64,000 nt of DNA, taken from NCBI RefSeq assembly GCF_030373265.1, contig NZ_JAUCZC010000013.1, forward strand, positions 1 to 64,000. The letters are read 5' to 3'. The DNA is from Blastomonas sp. (GTDB lineage Bacteria > Pseudomonadota > Alphaproteobacteria > Sphingomonadales > Sphingomonadaceae). Both the position numbers and the translations under genes were made by a program. Of this stretch, positions 45,432 through 54,356 are shown in pieces; position 1 is the stretch's first letter, and each line of letters begins with the position of its first letter. The notes under the pieces are model-generated. The model saw nothing but the letters and a program-made list of their open reading frames with translations. It searched no databases and had not been told where the DNA came from.

Positions 45432-46718
45432 ATGATGCAAACCATGGCCAACGGCGCTTCCGATCCGGCGCGCGTCCCTTCTACAACGGCAAAGACCTAT
45501 GACGTGGTCATTGTCGGCGGCGGCAGCGCGGGCATCGCGACCGCAGCCAGCCTGCTCAAGCGCAACGCGCGGCTGTCGATCGCGATTATCGAGCCGTCCG
45601 AGGTGCATTATTACCAGCCCGGCTGGACGATGGTCGGCGGCGGCATTTTCGATGCGCCGTTCACCCGCCGCTCGCAGGAATCGGTGATGCCCGATGGGGT
45701 GACATGGATCCGCGCCTCGGCCTGCGGCTTTGCGCCCGAGGACGACCGCGTCATCCTGGCCGATGGCAGCGACGTGCACTATCGCGTGCTGGTCGCGTGC
45801 CCCGGAATCAAGCTCGATTGGGACGCAATCCCCGGCCTGCGCGAGGCGCTGGGCCATTACGGCGTGACCTCGAACTACGGCTATGACCTCGCCCCCTACA
45901 CCCGCAGGCTGGTCGACGGGCTGAAGGGCGGCCGTGCGCTGTTCACCCAGCCGCCGATGCCGATCAAATGCGCCGGCGCGCCGCAAAAGGCGATGTATCG
46001 CTCGTGCACCCGTTGGGAGAAATCGGGCGTGCTGCCCAATATCGACGTGCAGTTTCACACCGCAGGCGCGGTGCTGTTCGGCGTGCCGGCCTATGTCCCG
46101 GCGCTGATGGAATATGTCGAGCGCTACAACGCGCATCTGAACTTCGAATCCAAGCTGGTCGCGGTCGATGGCCCCGGCGGCTTTGCGACCTTCGAGCAGA
46201 AGCGGGGCGATAGCGTGACCCGGGTCGAAGAGCATTTCGACATGATCCATGTCGTGCCGCCGCAGATTGCTCCAGATTTCGTGCGCTCCAGTCCGCTCGC
46301 TGCCGCATCGGGGTTCATCGATGTCGACGAGGCGACGCTGCGCCATGCCCGCTACGCCAATGTCTTCGCGCTGGGCGATGCGTGTTCGGCCTCCAACGCC
46401 AAGACCATGGCCGCCGCGCGCAAGCAGGCCCCGGTGGTCGCGGTCAACGTGCTGGCCGCGCTCGAAGGCAAGCCCCCGGTTGCCGCTTATGACGGCTATG
46501 GCAGCTGCCCGCTGACCGTGGAATCGGGCAAGATCGTGCTCGCCGAGTTCGGTTATGGCGGCAAACTGCTGCCCAGCTTCCCCAAGTGGTTGATCGACGG
46601 GACAAAGCCCTCGCGGTTGTCATGGCTGCTCAAGGACACCATCCTGCCGCCGGTCTATTGGCACGGGATGCTGAAAGGCCGCGAGTGGATGGTCAAGCCG
46701 CACATGATCGGCGCCTGA
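45432..46718 (+). CDS. sqr: Sulfide:quinone oxidoreductase (type II-like)
   Basis: 428-aa flavoprotein. FAD-binding VVIVGGGSAGIATAASLL near the start, then YYQPGWTMVGGG, a Cys in LVACPGIKLDW, and QPPMPIKCAGAPQKAMYRSC, which closely resembles mitochondrial SQOR. The second dinucleotide region and FALGDACSASNAKTMAAARKQAP bind FAD near the end. It would oxidise sulfide to persulfide and pass electrons to ubiquinone at the membrane. The gene has GGGAGAG before an ATG pair (45432/45435). The acceptor of the sulfane sulfur is probably glutathione, handed to the dioxygenase in this operon. Confidence 0.93.
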   Translation: MMQTMANGASDPARVPSTTAKTYDVVIVGGGSAGIATAASLLKRNARLSIAIIEPSEVHYYQPGWTMVGGGIFDAPFTRRSQESVMPDGVTWIRASACGFAPEDDRVILADGSDVHYRVLVACPGIKLDWDAIPGLREALGHYGVTSNYGYDLAPYTRRLVDGLKGGRALFTQPPMPIKCAGAPQKAMYRSCTRWEKSGVLPNIDVQFHTAGAVLFGVPAYVPALMEYVERYNAHLNFESKLVAVDGPGGFATFEQKRGDSVTRVEEHFDMIHVVPPQIAPDFVRSSPLAAASGFIDVDEATLRHARYANVFALGDACSASNAKTMAAARKQAPVVAVNVLAALEGKPPVAAYDGYGSCPLTVESGKIVLAEFGYGGKLLPSFPKWLIDGTKPSRLSWLLKDTILPPVYWHGMLKGREWMVKPHMIGA

Positions 46719-46721
46719 TCG

Positions 46722-48491
46722 ATGGCGCTTGCCCGCTATCTGCCGGTGCTCGATTGGGGCCGGGGCTATAACCGCAGCATCCTGACCAACGATCTGGTAG
46801 CCGCGGCGATCGTCACGATCATGCTGATCCCGCAGAGCCTGGCCTATGCGATGCTCGCCGGGTTGCCGCCCGAGATTGGGCTCTATGCCTCGATCCTGCC
46901 GATCGTTGCTTATGCGCTGTTCGGCACCAGCCGTGCGCTGGCGGTGGGGCCGGTCGCGGTGATCTCGCTGATGACGCTGACTGCGGCGAGCAGTATTGCC
47001 CCACCGGGGAGCGCCGAGTTCATCGCGGCGGCTTTGGTCCTCGCTTTTCTCTCAGGCGTGATGCTGATCGCGATGGGGGTGTTGCGGCTGGGGTTCCTCG
47101 CCAACCTGCTGTCGCACCCGGTGGTCTCGGGGTTCATCACCGCGTCCGGGCTGATCATTGCGACCAGCCAGCTCAAGTCGATCCTCGGCGTCTCGGCGAG
47201 TGGCGAGGCGATGCCCGAACTTGTCGGCACGCTGGTGGCAAACCTTGCCAGCACCAATCTGCCGACCCTGATCATCGGCGTTGCCTCGACCGCTTTCCTG
47301 TTCTGGGTGCGCAAGGGGCTGAAGCCTTTGCTCGTCACGCTGGGCCTAAAGCCGCGCACCGCAGACCTCACCGCCAAGGCCGGGCCGATCGCTGCGGTGG
47401 CGGTATCCACGCTGGCAGTAGTGTTGCTCGGTCTGGAAGCGCAGGGCGTCAAGGTCGTCGGCCAGATCCCGCAGAGCCTGCCACCGTTCACCGTGCCTCT
47501 GTTCGATGCCGCGCTGTGGCAGCAACTGGCGGTTCCGGCATTGCTGCTGAGCGTCATCGGCTTTGTCGAAAGCGTGTCCGTCGCGCAGACTTTGGCGGCC
47601 AAGAAGCGCCAGCGGATCAATCCGGATCAGGAACTGATCGGCCTCGGTGCGGCGAATGTCGCAGCCGCGTTCAGCGGCGGCTATCCGGTCACCGGCGGCT
47701 TTGCGCGGTCGGTGGTGAATTTCGATGCTGGCGCGGAAACGCCGGCAGCAGGCGCCTTCACCGCAGTCGGCATTGCGGTCGCCGCACTGTTCCTTACCCC
47801 ATTGCTGGCATCGCTGCCGATCGCGACGCTGGCGGCCACAATCGTGGTTGCGGTACTCAGCCTGGTCGACTTCAAAACCCCTCGGCACATCTGGCGCTAT
47901 TCCAGGCCCGATTTCGCAGCCATGGCCGCAACGGTGCTGGTGACCTTGCTGGCGGGCGTCGAGCCCGGCGTCATCGCGGGCGTCAGCCTGTCGCTAGCGC
48001 TTTTCCTGTGGCGCGCATCGCGGCCCCATGCGGCGGTGGTCGGGCGGGTGCCGGAGACCGAGCATTTCCGCAACGTCAAGCGGCACAAGGTGCTCACCGA
48101 TCCGCGCATCCTGACGATCCGCATCGACGAAAGTCTGACATACCTCAACGCGCGCTGGCTCGAGGAGTTCGTGCTCGAGCAGGTTGCCGAACATCCCGAG
48201 CTGCGCCATCTCATCCTGATGTGCTCGGCGGTCAACGGCATCGATGCGTCCGCGCTGGAGAGCCTCGAGGCGATCAACCACCGGCTCGCCGATGCGGGCG
48301 TGAAGCTGCACCTGTCCGAGGTGAAGGGTCCGGTGATGGACGCGCTCGAACGCTCGCACCTGCTGCACGACCTGACCGGCGAAGTCTGGCTTTCGCAAAA
48401 CAACGCCTTTGCGGCGCTGCTGGAAAGGGCGGATGAGGACGACGCGCCGGCATCCCGGGAAGATCCCTGGGCCGCAAGGGGGCTGATCTGA
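46722..48491 (+). CDS. SulP family anion transporter with STAS domain
   Basis: 589-aa SLC26/SulP transporter. The signature VAAAIVTIMLIPQSLAYAMLAGLPPEIGLYASILP is followed by about ten further hydrophobic segments, and a C-terminal STAS domain from about 440 (ILTIRIDESLTYLNARWLEEFVLEQV; GIDASALESLEAINHRLADAG). Known members move sulfate, bicarbonate or other anions. Coming last in the sulfide-oxidation operon, export or import of sulfate or sulfite is likely. Confidence 0.93.
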   Translation: MALARYLPVLDWGRGYNRSILTNDLVAAAIVTIMLIPQSLAYAMLAGLPPEIGLYASILPIVAYALFGTSRALAVGPVAVISLMTLTAASSIAPPGSAEFIAAALVLAFLSGVMLIAMGVLRLGFLANLLSHPVVSGFITASGLIIATSQLKSILGVSASGEAMPELVGTLVANLASTNLPTLIIGVASTAFLFWVRKGLKPLLVTLGLKPRTADLTAKAGPIAAVAVSTLAVVLLGLEAQGVKVVGQIPQSLPPFTVPLFDAALWQQLAVPALLLSVIGFVESVSVAQTLAAKKRQRINPDQELIGLGAANVAAAFSGGYPVTGGFARSVVNFDAGAETPAAGAFTAVGIAVAALFLTPLLASLPIATLAATIVVAVLSLVDFKTPRHIWRYSRPDFAAMAATVLVTLLAGVEPGVIAGVSLSLALFLWRASRPHAAVVGRVPETEHFRNVKRHKVLTDPRILTIRIDESLTYLNARWLEEFVLEQVAEHPELRHLILMCSAVNGIDASALESLEAINHRLADAGVKLHLSEVKGPVMDALERSHLLHDLTGEVWLSQNNAFAALLERADEDDAPASREDPWAARGLI

Positions 48492-48522
48492 CCGGCGACC
48501 GCGGACGAACGCACGCGAATAC

Positions 48523-48556
48523 AAAAATGGCGGCGGACCTGAGGTCCACCGCCATC
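48523..48556 (-). terminator. Terminator of the small lipoprotein gene (may act both ways)
   Basis: ATGGCGGCGGACC-TGA-GGTCCACCGCCAT forms a 13-bp stem with one mismatch. On the minus strand it is followed by TTTTTGT, so it terminates the lipoprotein gene; it also lies 32 bp after the SulP stop. Confidence 0.85.
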
Positions 48557-48581
48557 TTGTCAACCTCGAAGGGGGATGAGG

Positions 48582-48863
48582 TTACTGGTTGGGCACCGTT
48601 GCGGGCGGAGCCATGCCTGCATCAGGCGCGATTTCGTTGTTGTCGATCTGGTCTGCGCGACGCTCACCGGCTTCTTCCACTGCATCAGCCTGCGCATCAA
48701 GCGCATCTTCCTGTGCTTCGGTCGGTGCCTGGTCGGCCATGTCTTCCAGACGATCGGCTTCGGCATCAGCCTGGTCTTCGACCTGTTCGGCCTGCTCGCT
48801 CTGGCATGCTGCCAAGCTCAGAAGTCCAATGCTGGCGATGCCGGTAAAAATAAGTTTACGCAT
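48582..48863 (-). CDS. Small acidic lipoprotein
   Basis: 93 aa from ATG 48863 (MRKLIFTGIASIGLLSLAAC, lipobox LAAC). The mature part is an acidic heptad-like helix (EQAEQVEDQADAEADRLEDM, DALDAQADAVEEAGERRADQ) and a Pro-rich end. Probably a surface- or periplasm-facing coiled-coil lipoprotein. Function unknown. A separate terminator follows. Confidence 0.78.
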   Translation of the reverse strand: MRKLIFTGIASIGLLSLAACQSEQAEQVEDQADAEADRLEDMADQAPTEAQEDALDAQADAVEEAGERRADQIDNNEIAPDAGMAPPATVPNQ

Positions 48864-49031
48864 AATTTGCTCCACTACCCTGTTTCATGCACGACGCATG
48901 ACGGGATTTACGGGCGTCGCCACAGATGGTTGCACGGCACGTCGCATTTTTTCCGCCCCGGGTGGCGGAGCGTGAAACCAGACATCCGCCGTGCCGGCCC
49001 TAGCCAAGGCGCGACAAAGCTGCTTAAGAAC

Positions 49032-50636
49032 ATGCCCGATTTTGGGGTTGGAACCAGAAGCTTGACATCAGTGCCCCCGCCTCACCAGCCCTCGCAACCG
49101 GACGTATCGTCTGGCAAGCGACAGGCTGTGCCAGACGAGGCGCCGGACACAAAAGCCGCCAAAGCCGATGGCGACATTGCCGCCCTGGCCAAAGGTGGCC
49201 GCACCAACTTTCTGGGCTTTCTGTTGCGGCTTGCCGCCAGGCTGCCATTCCTGTTCATCGCGGGGCGTCTGTACGGCGCGGAATCGCTGGGCCGCTTTGC
49301 CTATGCGATCCTGGTGGTGGAGTTTGCCGCGCAGCTGGCCACTCTTGGCCTGAAGCGCGGGCTGGCGGCGCAGCTTGCCCAGACATCGCGCCCCCATGCG
49401 CAGGTCGTTGCCGATGGGCTGCTGGTCAGCTTGATCGCATCTGCGGTCGCGGCCTCCTTGCTGATGCTGTTTCCGGAAATCATGTTTCCCAACAGCCAGG
49501 CCGGCGATATCGACCGGCTGCTGCCGCTGATCATCTTTGCTGTGGCAGGGTCGGACATTGCGCTCGCCGCTTTGGCCTATCGCTTCGATATCGCCTCGGC
49601 GGTGCGCGCCCGATCGGTCATCGAGCCCTGGACGATCAGCATCGCCGCCTGGATCTTCTTCTATCTCACACCGCAAGACGGCCTGATTCTGGCATATATC
49701 GCCTCGATGGCGGCGGCCTTCATCGCCTCGATCTGGCCGCTGCTGCGCAGCTATGGCCTGCCCTGGGGCTGGCAACCTCGGCCGATGAAGCTTGCCCGCA
49801 TGGCGCGGCGCAACTCGCCGCTCGCTGCCGCCGACGCCATCGAATGGGGGAGCAGGCGGCTCGATCTTGCGGTGCTGGGCCTGTTCGCCTCGCCCGCGAT
49901 TGTCGGCATCTATTATATCGCCCAGCAGGTGGCCAGCCTGCCGCAAAAACTCAAGACCAGCTTCGACCCGATCCTCGGCCCGGTGATCACCCGCAACCTG
50001 CAGGAAGGCAAATTGACCGAGATTGCCCGGCAGGTCAGCCAGGTCGGCTTCTGGATCATCGCAGCCCAAGCCGGGGTTGCGCTGGCACTGGGCATTCCGG
50101 GCGAGGGCGTCATGGGACTGGTCGGTCCGAACTTCGTTGGCGGCACCGGCGCGCTGGCGTTCCTGCTGGCGGCAGAAGTGGTCGCGGCGACCGCAGCGGT
50201 CAGCGAGGCGGCGCTGATCTATATCGCCCGGCACCGCAACCTGATGATCTCGCTGGCCATGCTGGCGTTGCAGGCGGTGCTCAGTGTCGTGCTGATCCTG
50301 ACAGCGCAGGCGCTGGGCCTGCCGCCCTTGTTCCAGGCGGCCAGCGTCGCGCTGGCGCTGGCGCTGGCACTGGGGTTCGCGTCCATCGTCAAGGCCCGAT
50401 TGCTGTCCAAGCTGCTCGGCGCGCCGGTCAACGGCTGGCGCTGGGCATTGGTCTGGGCCGCAGCGGTGGCCTCGCTGGTCGGCTGGGGCTTTACCAAACT
50501 TCCCGAATGGGCGGAGCTTGCCTTCGGCATTCCTGCAATCCTGGGCGTCTATGGCTGGATCATCTGGCGGCGTGGCTTTGGTCCGGAAGACCGCGAACTT
50601 TTCCGTTCCCGCAAACCCGATACACCCCCAGCCTGA
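49032..50636 (+). CDS. Polysaccharide flippase-like membrane protein (MOP superfamily)
   Basis: About 534 aa from ATG 49032 (the exact start is uncertain). An N-terminal charged segment of about 55 aa precedes 12-14 hydrophobic segments: KGGRTNFLGFLLRLAARLPFLFIAGRLYGAESLGRFAYAILVVEF is typical of Wzx-type flippases. Cargo is unknown; no polysaccharide cluster is adjacent here. The frame is open upstream across the lipoprotein gene on the opposite strand, which is not coding. Confidence 0.85.
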   Translation: MPDFGVGTRSLTSVPPPHQPSQPDVSSGKRQAVPDEAPDTKAAKADGDIAALAKGGRTNFLGFLLRLAARLPFLFIAGRLYGAESLGRFAYAILVVEFAAQLATLGLKRGLAAQLAQTSRPHAQVVADGLLVSLIASAVAASLLMLFPEIMFPNSQAGDIDRLLPLIIFAVAGSDIALAALAYRFDIASAVRARSVIEPWTISIAAWIFFYLTPQDGLILAYIASMAAAFIASIWPLLRSYGLPWGWQPRPMKLARMARRNSPLAAADAIEWGSRRLDLAVLGLFASPAIVGIYYIAQQVASLPQKLKTSFDPILGPVITRNLQEGKLTEIARQVSQVGFWIIAAQAGVALALGIPGEGVMGLVGPNFVGGTGALAFLLAAEVVAATAAVSEAALIYIARHRNLMISLAMLALQAVLSVVLILTAQALGLPPLFQAASVALALALALGFASIVKARLLSKLLGAPVNGWRWALVWAAAVASLVGWGFTKLPEWAELAFGIPAILGVYGWIIWRRGFGPEDRELFRSRKPDTPPA

Positions 50637-50690
50637 TTGCCGGATCGACCGCTGACGCGAAACTGACCGCATTTTGCTTGCGCGTGTGAT

Positions 50691-50708
50691 GATATTTTGT
50701 ATCCCCCA
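50691..50708. promoter_or_regulatory. Weak candidate metal-regulator motif upstream of the ABC operon
   Basis: GATATTTTGTATCCCCCA shares 12 of 18 positions with the motif at 62877-62894, including TTGTATC. It lies 218 bp before the ABC ATPase start in a 289-bp gap with no gene. Weak and inferred; could be chance. Confidence 0.25.
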
Positions 50709-50925
50709 CCTTCGTAGCGAATTGGCCGGGGGGTTTCATTAAGGCAGGATCGCATTCACCATCGCCGGCCGTGGTGTTGCAACCAGATCTCAGGCTGCAG
50801 CGAGCGTGCCCTGCGCGTGCAACACCCGGCATGTCGCCAACAGCTTCACCCGATTGCGGGTGCAACCAGGAACGCCGCGCGTGGCCACAGTTGCCGTCCG
50901 CGCATCATTTTGAAAAGGGAATCCG

Positions 50926-51645
50926 GTGACCGATTATACTCTGGCCATTGACAATCTTGTCGTCGAGCGCGGCAGCCGCCGCATCGTGGACGGTCTTTCG
51001 CTTTCGCTCGCGCCGGGTGAAATCTACGCGTTGCTGGGGGGCAATGGCGCGGGCAAGTCCACCACGCTGTTTGCGATCCTCGGTTTTCTGCCGGTGTCTT
51101 CGGGCACGTTGACGGTGTGCGGGCACAGCCCTGCCGCCAGCCCCGACGCGGTGCGCGCCTCGGTCGCCTACCTTCCCGAAAATGTGGCGCTGTATGATCA
51201 CCTCACCGCGCGCGAGAATGTCGACTATTTCCTCAAGGTCGCCGATTGCACGCGGTCGCGGGCAGATATCGAACAAGCGTTTGCCAGCGTCAGCCTGGCC
51301 GAAGCCGCCTGGGACCAGCGCGCCGGACGCTTTTCCAAGGGGATGCGGCAGAAGACCGCGATCGCGCTCGCGTTGCTGCGCAACACCCCGTTGCTGCTGC
51401 TCGACGAGCCGACTTCCGGGCTCGATCCCGCTGCCGCGGCCGATTTCCATGGCTTGCTCGAGGCGCTCTCGGCACGCGGCGTTTCGATCCTGATGGTCAC
51501 CCATGATCTGCTCGGCGCGGCCGATACCGCAGACCGCATCGGGCTGATCGCGGGCGGGCGGATCGCCAATGAATGGCGCGCGCAGGCGAGCGGACCCCGG
51601 TTCGATCTCAATACGCTGCACGACGGCTTTGCAGGCGTCAAATGA
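50926..51645 (+). CDS. ABC transporter ATP-binding protein
   Basis: 239-aa nucleotide-binding subunit. Walker A GGNGAGKST, Q-loop LPENVALYDHLTARENVDYF, signature FSKGMRQK, Walker B LLLLDEPTSGLDP, switch His in MVTHD. The style matches ATPases paired with DUF3526 permeases. It heads an operon with two such permeases and a TonB-dependent receptor. The substrate is unknown. Confidence 0.93.
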   Translation: MTDYTLAIDNLVVERGSRRIVDGLSLSLAPGEIYALLGGNGAGKSTTLFAILGFLPVSSGTLTVCGHSPAASPDAVRASVAYLPENVALYDHLTARENVDYFLKVADCTRSRADIEQAFASVSLAEAAWDQRAGRFSKGMRQKTAIALALLRNTPLLLLDEPTSGLDPAAAADFHGLLEALSARGVSILMVTHDLLGAADTADRIGLIAGGRIANEWRAQASGPRFDLNTLHDGFAGVK

Positions 51646-53090
51646 ACCGCAGCCTGATCATTGCCGCAGCCGAGCTGCGCCTGATCCTGCGGTCGCGGCT
51701 GGCGCTGGTCGGCGTCGTGACGCTGCTGCTGTTGTCTGCCATCGCGGCGGTCACCTCTGCCGTTCAGATGGCCGAGACCGCTCAGGCGCGCGCGCAGGCG
51801 CAGATCGAGACCGACGAACAGTTCAAGGCGCAGCCGAACCGCCACCCGCACCGCATGGTGCACTACGGAACCTATGCGCTGCGGCCCGTCGGGCCGCTGG
51901 CCGCGTTCGATCCCGGCGTCGATTCCTTCACCGGCACGGTCGTGTTTCTCGAAGGGCACCGGCAGAACAGCGCGACCTTCGGTGCGGCGCGTGAATCGTC
52001 GGATCTGCTGCGCTTCGGCCAGCTCACCCCCGCGTTCGTGCTGCAGACACTGGCGCCCCTGCTGCTGATCTTCCTGGGCTTTGCCACGATTGCGCGCGAG
52101 CGCGAACGCGGCAGTCTGCGCGCTCTGGCGGCGCATGGGGCGAGCGCGCGCAGCATATTGGGTGGCAAGGCGATGGCGCTGGGCGTCGTCGCGCTGCTGG
52201 CGCTGGCGCCTGCGCTGGTCGCTCTCGGGTGGGCGGCGTTGCGCCAGCCGCACGAGGGCGGCATCGCTCTGCTTATCGCGCTGGCTTATGCCGGATATCT
52301 CGCAGCCTGGGTGCTGGGCATCGTGGCCGTGTCGGGCATCGCGCGGACATCGCAGGGCGCGCTGATCGCGCTGATCGCCGCCTGGGCGTTGATCGTCGTG
52401 CTGGTGCCGCGCGCCGCCGCCGGCATTGCAGGGGTAGCCGATCCGCTGCCCAGCCGGGTCGACACCGAACTTGCGATTGCCGCCGATCTGCGCCGCATCG
52501 GCGACAGCCACAATCCCGACGACCCGCATTTCGCTGCGTTCAAGGCCGAGACCCTCAAGAAATACGGGGTCACCCGCACCGAGGACCTGCCGTTTAACTA
52601 TCGTGGCTACATGGCGCAGGAGGGCGAGCGGATCACCTCGCAATTGTTCAAGGATTATGCCGCACGCGCCGATGCCATTCGCGCGCGCCAGTCGGGCTGG
52701 CTGGGCTGGGCGGGCGTGCTGAGCCCGGCGCTTTCGGTGCGCGACGCATCGATGGTCGGCGCGGCCACCGATCTCATGACGCACACCGCCTTCATGAACG
52801 CCGCCGAAGCCTATCGCTTCGATCTGGTGCAGAGGCTCAACGGGCTGCAGGCCACCGCCGTCTCCGGCGCCGATGACGCCGCGCGCAGCAAGGACCCGCT
52901 GGCCGACCGGCGCACCCGCATTTCTGCCGATTTCTGGAAGACCATGCCCGAATTTGAGTTCAACGCACCCTCCCCTGCAGCCCGCGTGACCGTGATGGTG
53001 CCGTCGCTGCTGCTGCTCGGGCTGTGGATCGCATTGGCGTTTGGCGTGCTCGGCTTGGCCGCGCGACGGATGGAAAGGCACGGCGCATGA
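51642..53090 (+). CDS. ABC transporter permease, DUF3526 family (first)
   Basis: 482 aa. One membrane helix near the N-terminus, a long periplasmic segment (HRMVHYGTYALRPVGPLAAFD...), a group of helices including LAPLLLIFLGFATIARERERGSLRALAAHGASARSILGGK, a second extracytoplasmic region with TRTEDLPFNYRGYMAQEGER and a terminal helix. This is the ABC-2/DUF3526 architecture. The ATG overlaps the ATPase stop (ATGA), and its own stop overlaps the next gene the same way. Confidence 0.9.
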   Translation: MNRSLIIAAAELRLILRSRLALVGVVTLLLLSAIAAVTSAVQMAETAQARAQAQIETDEQFKAQPNRHPHRMVHYGTYALRPVGPLAAFDPGVDSFTGTVVFLEGHRQNSATFGAARESSDLLRFGQLTPAFVLQTLAPLLLIFLGFATIARERERGSLRALAAHGASARSILGGKAMALGVVALLALAPALVALGWAALRQPHEGGIALLIALAYAGYLAAWVLGIVAVSGIARTSQGALIALIAAWALIVVLVPRAAAGIAGVADPLPSRVDTELAIAADLRRIGDSHNPDDPHFAAFKAETLKKYGVTRTEDLPFNYRGYMAQEGERITSQLFKDYAARADAIRARQSGWLGWAGVLSPALSVRDASMVGAATDLMTHTAFMNAAEAYRFDLVQRLNGLQATAVSGADDAARSKDPLADRRTRISADFWKTMPEFEFNAPSPAARVTVMVPSLLLLGLWIALAFGVLGLAARRMERHGA

Positions 53091-54356
53091 GCAACGTAAT
53101 ACGCGAAATCTGGCTGCTGGGCCGCAACCGCGCCGCGCTCGCGGCACTGGTCCTGCTGGCGGTGTTCGCTGCCGCCGGGGTGGCGATCGGGCTTGCCAAT
53201 GTCGCGCGCGATTCTGCGATGATCGAGCGGATGCTCGCCGGCCAGCCCGCCGAGGACGCGGCAGTCGCCGGCTTTGTCACAGACGCGGGCTATGGTGCCT
53301 ATTACGGCTTTCCGGCCGGTCTGGGATCCCCCATCGGATCTCGCTTTTGCCGCGCTTGGCAACCGCGATATCGCGCCTGCGATCCTGCGGGTCCGCTCGC
53401 TGTCGCTGGAGGCGCAGCTCTATGAAAACGAGAGCGCCAACCCCGAATTGTCGCTGGCCGGACGGTTCGATCTGGTGTTCATCACCATCTATATCGCGCC
53501 CCTGGTGCTGATCGCGCTGCTGCACGATGTGTGGTCGGGCGAGCGCGAAGCGGGACGGCTGTTCATGCTGTCCTCGCTGCCCCGGGCGCGGCGGCGGCTG
53601 TGGACGGTGCGGATCGCGGTGCGGATCGCCGGCGTGCTTGCAGCGCTGCTGATCCCGTTTGCGGTGGGGGCCATTTTGGCAGGCACCGCGCTGCCCCGCG
53701 TGCTGGCATTCGGCGGACTGATCACGCTCGCCTGTCTGTTCTGGTCGGCGGTCATCCTGCTGGTGGCGCGACGCGGCGCGAGCTCGGTGGTCAACGCCGC
53801 AACCTTGGCGTCGATCTGGTTCGCGCTGACGCTGGTCGTTCCGGCGGCGGCCAATCTGGTGATCAACGCGTCGGTGCCGGTGCCCGATGGCGCGGAACTG
53901 GCGCGCGAGAACCGCGAGTTCGTCCATGGCGCATGGGATCGTCCGCGCGAGCAGACGATGGACGCGTTTCTGGCGCTCTATCCGCAGCATGTAGCGGGCA
54001 GCGCGTTGCCGCCGACCTTCCATTACAAATGGTATTTCGCTTTCCAGCATCTGGGCGATCTGCATGTCGCCGACCAGTCGCGGGCCTATCGAGACGGCAT
54101 CGCGGGCCGTGCGGCCTATGCCCGGGCGGCAGGCTGGCTGCTGCCACCGGCGGGGATCGCGCAAGCGATGACCGCATTGGCGGGAACCGACGTCACCGCC
54201 CAGCTTGAATTTCAACAGCGCATTCGCGCCTATCATACGCGACTGCGTGAGTATTATTATGATTATCTGTTCAGTGAACGCCCTTTCGATGTCTCGATTC
54301 TGGCGAACGTTCCGCGTTTCGCTCCTGCTGACGACGACGACGCTGGGGCTCACTGA
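53087..54356 (+). pseudogene. ABC permease DUF3526 (second), broken by a +1 frameshift
   Basis: The gene starts at ATG 53087 (MSNVIREIWLLGRNRAAL) and reads normally to GYGAYYGFPA near 53315. It then goes out of frame and the continuation (VWDPPSDLAFAALGNRDIAP to the end) is in the +1 frame. One extra G in GGCCGGTCTGG (about 53316-53319) explains the shift: without it GFPA-VWDPPSDLAF joins smoothly. The rest, with the exporter loop HDVWSGEREAGRLFMLSSLPRARRRLW, is complete. Without repair, two fragments of about 110 and 350 aa result. A base-calling error cannot be excluded. Confidence 0.85.

Noticed and set aside
48576-49031. N-terminal extension of the flippase gene
   Set aside because: The open frame upstream overlaps the opposite-strand lipoprotein gene and codes for a Cys/Phe-rich stretch unlike the family.
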